A DNA stretch of 10,668 nucleotides. Origin: Vairimorpha apis BRL 01. Its lineage: Eukaryota > Microsporidia > Nosematidae. Each line of letters starts with the position of its first letter. The stretch's first letter is position 1. Of this stretch, positions 8,833 through 10,668 are shown piece after piece. The translations under genes were made by a program, and so were the position numbers. The stretch covers positions 1 to 10,668 of the forward strand of contig KE647257.1 in NCBI GenBank assembly GCA_000447185.1, read 5' to 3'. The notes below the pieces were generated by a model. The model made no database searches. It had not been told where the DNA came from and was given only the letters and a program-made list of their open reading frames with translations.

Positions 8833-9368
8833 ATGACTAAAAAGAAAAAATCAAAAATAGTGAAAATATTTCGATTATAGATTTAAATTCACCAATTTTT
8901 GACGTTGATTCTTTATCAAAGTATGAAATTTTAAGTTATGTATATCATTCAAAATTAAATAGTATTGATAAAAATCAATCATCGACAAAATATGTAATTT
9001 GCGATAATTTAGAAACATGTATATATTGTTCTGGGGAACATTTATACTATGAATGTCCAACAGCAATTTGTAAAAAATGTGGTAAACAAGGTCATTATTA
9101 TAAAAAATGTACAGAAAAAAATAGTACAAAGAAAACAATTTTGTGTAGAAAATGCAATTATGGCTCACACTCTGAGTTTGATTGTCCTTTTATATTTAGA
9201 AAATATGATATAAATTTAGTAAAACCAATAATTAAAACATGTGGTCGTTGTGCGGGTTCACATTTTTCTGATGATTGTGATCAATCTTTAGAAGTAAATA
9301 GATTTTCTATTTTTAGTGATAAATTTTTAAAATATTTAAATAACCAAGTAAAAAAAAATAAAATTTAA
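8833..9368 (+). CDS. AIR1: Air1/2-like zinc-knuckle RNA-binding protein (TRAMP complex), one frameshift near the start
   Basis: Air1/2 proteins are the RNA-binding subunits of the nuclear TRAMP complex, which adds short poly(A) tails to faulty RNAs and hands them to the exosome. From ATG 8833 the first frame reads MTKKKKSK and closes at TAG 8878-8880. A step back of one base in the A runs between 8839 and 8857 joins it to a frame open from 8841 to TAA 9366-9368 (about 178 residues joined). Four zinc knuckles follow: CIYCSGEHLYYEC (CX2CX3HX4C), CKKCGKQGHYYKKC, CRKCNYGSHSEFDC (both CX2CX4HX4C) and CGRCAGSHFSDDC (CX2CX3HX4C). Between the third and fourth lies CPFIFRKY, matching the 'CP.IWR.Y' linker typical of Air1/2, which makes this call better than a generic retroviral-type knuckle protein. 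Yeast Air proteins have five knuckles, so one is missing here. The VAP gene starts 15 bases after the stop. Confidence 0.78.
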
Positions 9369-9377
9369 TGATTTACT

Positions 9378-9383
9378 CCCTAT
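9378..9383 (+). promoter_or_regulatory. CCC start motif of the VAP gene
   Basis: CCC at 9378-9380 and a three-base spacer TAT lead to ATG 9384. The motif lies inside the 15-base gap after the AIR1-like stop, so the VAP transcript should begin almost where the upstream coding region ends. The rest of its promoter must lie inside the upstream gene (inference). Confidence 0.7.
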
Positions 9384-9854
9384 ATGAATAATATAAAATT
9401 TATTCCTTCCGATTTAATAGAAATTTGTAAACATTCATCAACAGGTTTTATTAAAATTTATAATTCGAGCGAAGAAAAAAGAGCGTTTAAAATAAAAACT
9501 ACCAAACCTAAAGATTATCTAGTCAAACCTAGTCTAGGTATTTTATATCCAAATCAAGATGTTGTTATTGAAATCAAACTATTAGAAGGATCTGAAATTG
9601 ACATTTCACATAAATTTATAGTTGAAATTTACAATATTAATTGGAAACAAAAAGAAGATAATCTTAAAGAATATTTAAAGTCATCGAATGTAAATCCTTA
9701 CACTATTCAAAGATTTGAAGTTAAGCCAAATAGTAAAAATGTTTCTGAAATTAAACAAAAAAATGATTCAAACATGTTTTATTTTTGTGTCTTATATATA
9801 TGTTTTGTTTGGTGTTTAATAATTTATAACATAATGAAAAATAATCTTATTTAA
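9384..9854 (+). CDS. SCS2: VAP/Scs2-like MSP-domain protein, tail-anchored in the ER
   Basis: VAP proteins sit in the ER membrane and recruit partners carrying FFAT motifs to ER contact sites, including lipid-transfer and phosphoinositide-control proteins. Seen: an N-terminal MSP fold (about residues 1-113) with FIKIYNSSEEKRAFKIKTT (22-40), close to the VAP 'N.....AFKVKTT.P..Y.V.P..G.+.P' signature, continuing as PKDYLVKPSLGILYP. The KFIVEI strand (77-82) corresponds to the VAP strand carrying the FFAT-binding Lys and Met; here Lys77 is kept and Ile79 replaces Met. A polar linker (114-130) has little coiled-coil character. A C-terminal membrane segment, about 131-150 (MFYFCVLYICFVWCLIIYNI), is followed by a short MKNNLI tail, giving a tail-anchored topology. 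At 156 residues it is shorter than yeast Scs2 (about 244), mainly in the linker. It is the only gene fully inside the window with no frameshift. Its partner in other eukaryotes, Sac1, is encoded upstream. Confidence 0.88.
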   Translation: MNNIKFIPSDLIEICKHSSTGFIKIYNSSEEKRAFKIKTTKPKDYLVKPSLGILYPNQDVVIEIKLLEGSEIDISHKFIVEIYNINWKQKEDNLKEYLKSSNVNPYTIQRFEVKPNSKNVSEIKQKNDSNMFYFCVLYICFVWCLIIYNIMKNNLI

Positions 9855-10668
9855 TACAAACTAAATAAACATTGATTTTAACAAATTAAGGTATATTTCT
9901 TTTTTTAATGAAGTATTTTAAAATTTTATTTTTAAAAAAAGTATAGGTTCAATTGTATTTGCATTAACTTAGCTTTTAATTACATTAAAAATATTTTTAT
10001 ACAATAATGTACAAATTATTTTTTAATGTATACAATATCTAAAAAATATATAATTTAAACTCTTTTAATTGATATTAACAATTACAATTTATTTATTTAA
10101 AATTTTTATTAAATATTTTATATATTAATGTAAAAAATATATAAAAAACAACATAATTAAACAAAAATATTTTTAATTCTTAAATTTATATTAATTTATT
10201 AAAGTTTTTACGATATATCAAAATTAAATTTAAAAAAATAAATGATCAAATAAATTTTTTATTTTTTGTTATAATCTATAAAAACTCATAATTAAAAAAT
10301 ATAAAAATGTATATATTATAACAAAAACTCATTAAAATATATTTTAATAATTAAAAATAGCAATAAGAATTTAATAATAAAATATTTTTTTATAAATTGC
10401 TAAAAAGTCTATTTTCAATTTAAACATTTAATTTTTTATTATATTAGAAAATGATTATATAATATTACTTTCACAAAATATTTTGGTAGTTTAAGATTTT
10501 ATTTATATGTATTATACTATTTTATTTAGTTTTTTAATTGTTAATATCTGATCTACAATAAAAAAAATATTAAGAAAATTTTTTTGAAGGCAAAATCTGT
10601 TGTTTATAAAACAAGAAACATTAATAAAATTTTAAATCTTAAAAAGAATAATATTTATATTTTTAAAA
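9855..10668. other. AT-rich 3' flank without recognisable genes
   Basis: These 814 bases are nearly pure A/T, with no CCC or GGG triplet, no ORF with a recognisable product and no RNA gene seen on either strand. They probably form the spacer downstream of the VAP gene. Confidence 0.7.

Noticed and set aside
3151..8857. Spliceosomal introns as the cause of the frame breaks
   Set aside because: The conserved protein sequence is continuous with a single base missing at each break. No GT...AG segment needs to be removed.
8875..9168. Minus-strand ORF of 97 codons
   Set aside because: It lies exactly opposite the zinc-knuckle region of the AIR1-like gene, has no CCC start motif and no recognisable domain. 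It is a shadow of the coding strand.
9141..9368. Separate 75-residue zinc-knuckle gene starting at TTG 9141
   Set aside because: The same frame is open upstream to 8841 and contains two more knuckles, and the CCC-marked ATG is at 8833. The short version is an artefact of choosing an internal TTG start.

Overview
The window looks like nuclear DNA of a microsporidian, an intracellular fungal-related parasite. The base composition is extremely A/T-rich, especially between genes. The genes are short, intron-less, reduced versions of eukaryotic housekeeping genes. Every gene whose start is visible carries a CCC triplet 2 to 11 bases before its ATG, which is the transcription/start signal described in Nosema, Encephalitozoon and relatives. 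No tRNA, rRNA, CRISPR or intact mobile element was seen.

All six recognised genes lie on the + strand: (1) the 3' end of a GDP-mannose pyrophosphorylase (1-189); (2) a Sac1-type phosphoinositide phosphatase (2444 to 3842 or 3892); (3) translation factor eIF2A (5640-7004); (4) a protein phosphatase 1 catalytic subunit (7152-8067); (5) an Air1/2-like zinc-knuckle protein of the nuclear RNA surveillance machinery (8833-9368); (6) a VAP/Scs2-like MSP-domain, tail-anchored ER protein (9384-9854). Genes 3 and 4 are 147 bases apart and genes 5 and 6 only 15 bases apart. Elsewhere there are long AT deserts: about 2.2 kb before SAC1, 1.7 kb before eIF2A, 0.8 kb before AIR1 and 0.8 kb at the end. Roughly 54% of the window is therefore non-coding, which is loose for a microsporidian and points to one of the expanded-genome lineages.

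The four genes from SAC1 to AIR1 are each broken by frameshifts: two (perhaps three) in SAC1, three in eIF2A, two in PP1 and one in AIR1. Every shift is in the same direction (one base missing), most lie in A or T runs, and conserved protein sequence continues across each break. The likeliest explanation is systematic single-base deletion errors in the assembly rather than gene death, although real decay cannot be excluded from sequence alone. Read across these shifts, all four proteins appear full length for a reduced genome.

Functionally, Sac1 (PI4P phosphatase) and VAP/Scs2 (ER contact-site receptor) act together in yeast and animals in ER-contact-site lipid control. eIF2A and PP1 belong to translation and to general phosphorylation control. 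Air1/2 works with the TRAMP polyadenylation complex and the exosome. Two possible decayed genes lie in the 3893-5634 desert: a broken + strand reading at 4997-5442 with a faint transposase-like look, and a minus-strand micro-ORF at 4502-4549 behind its own CCCC motif.
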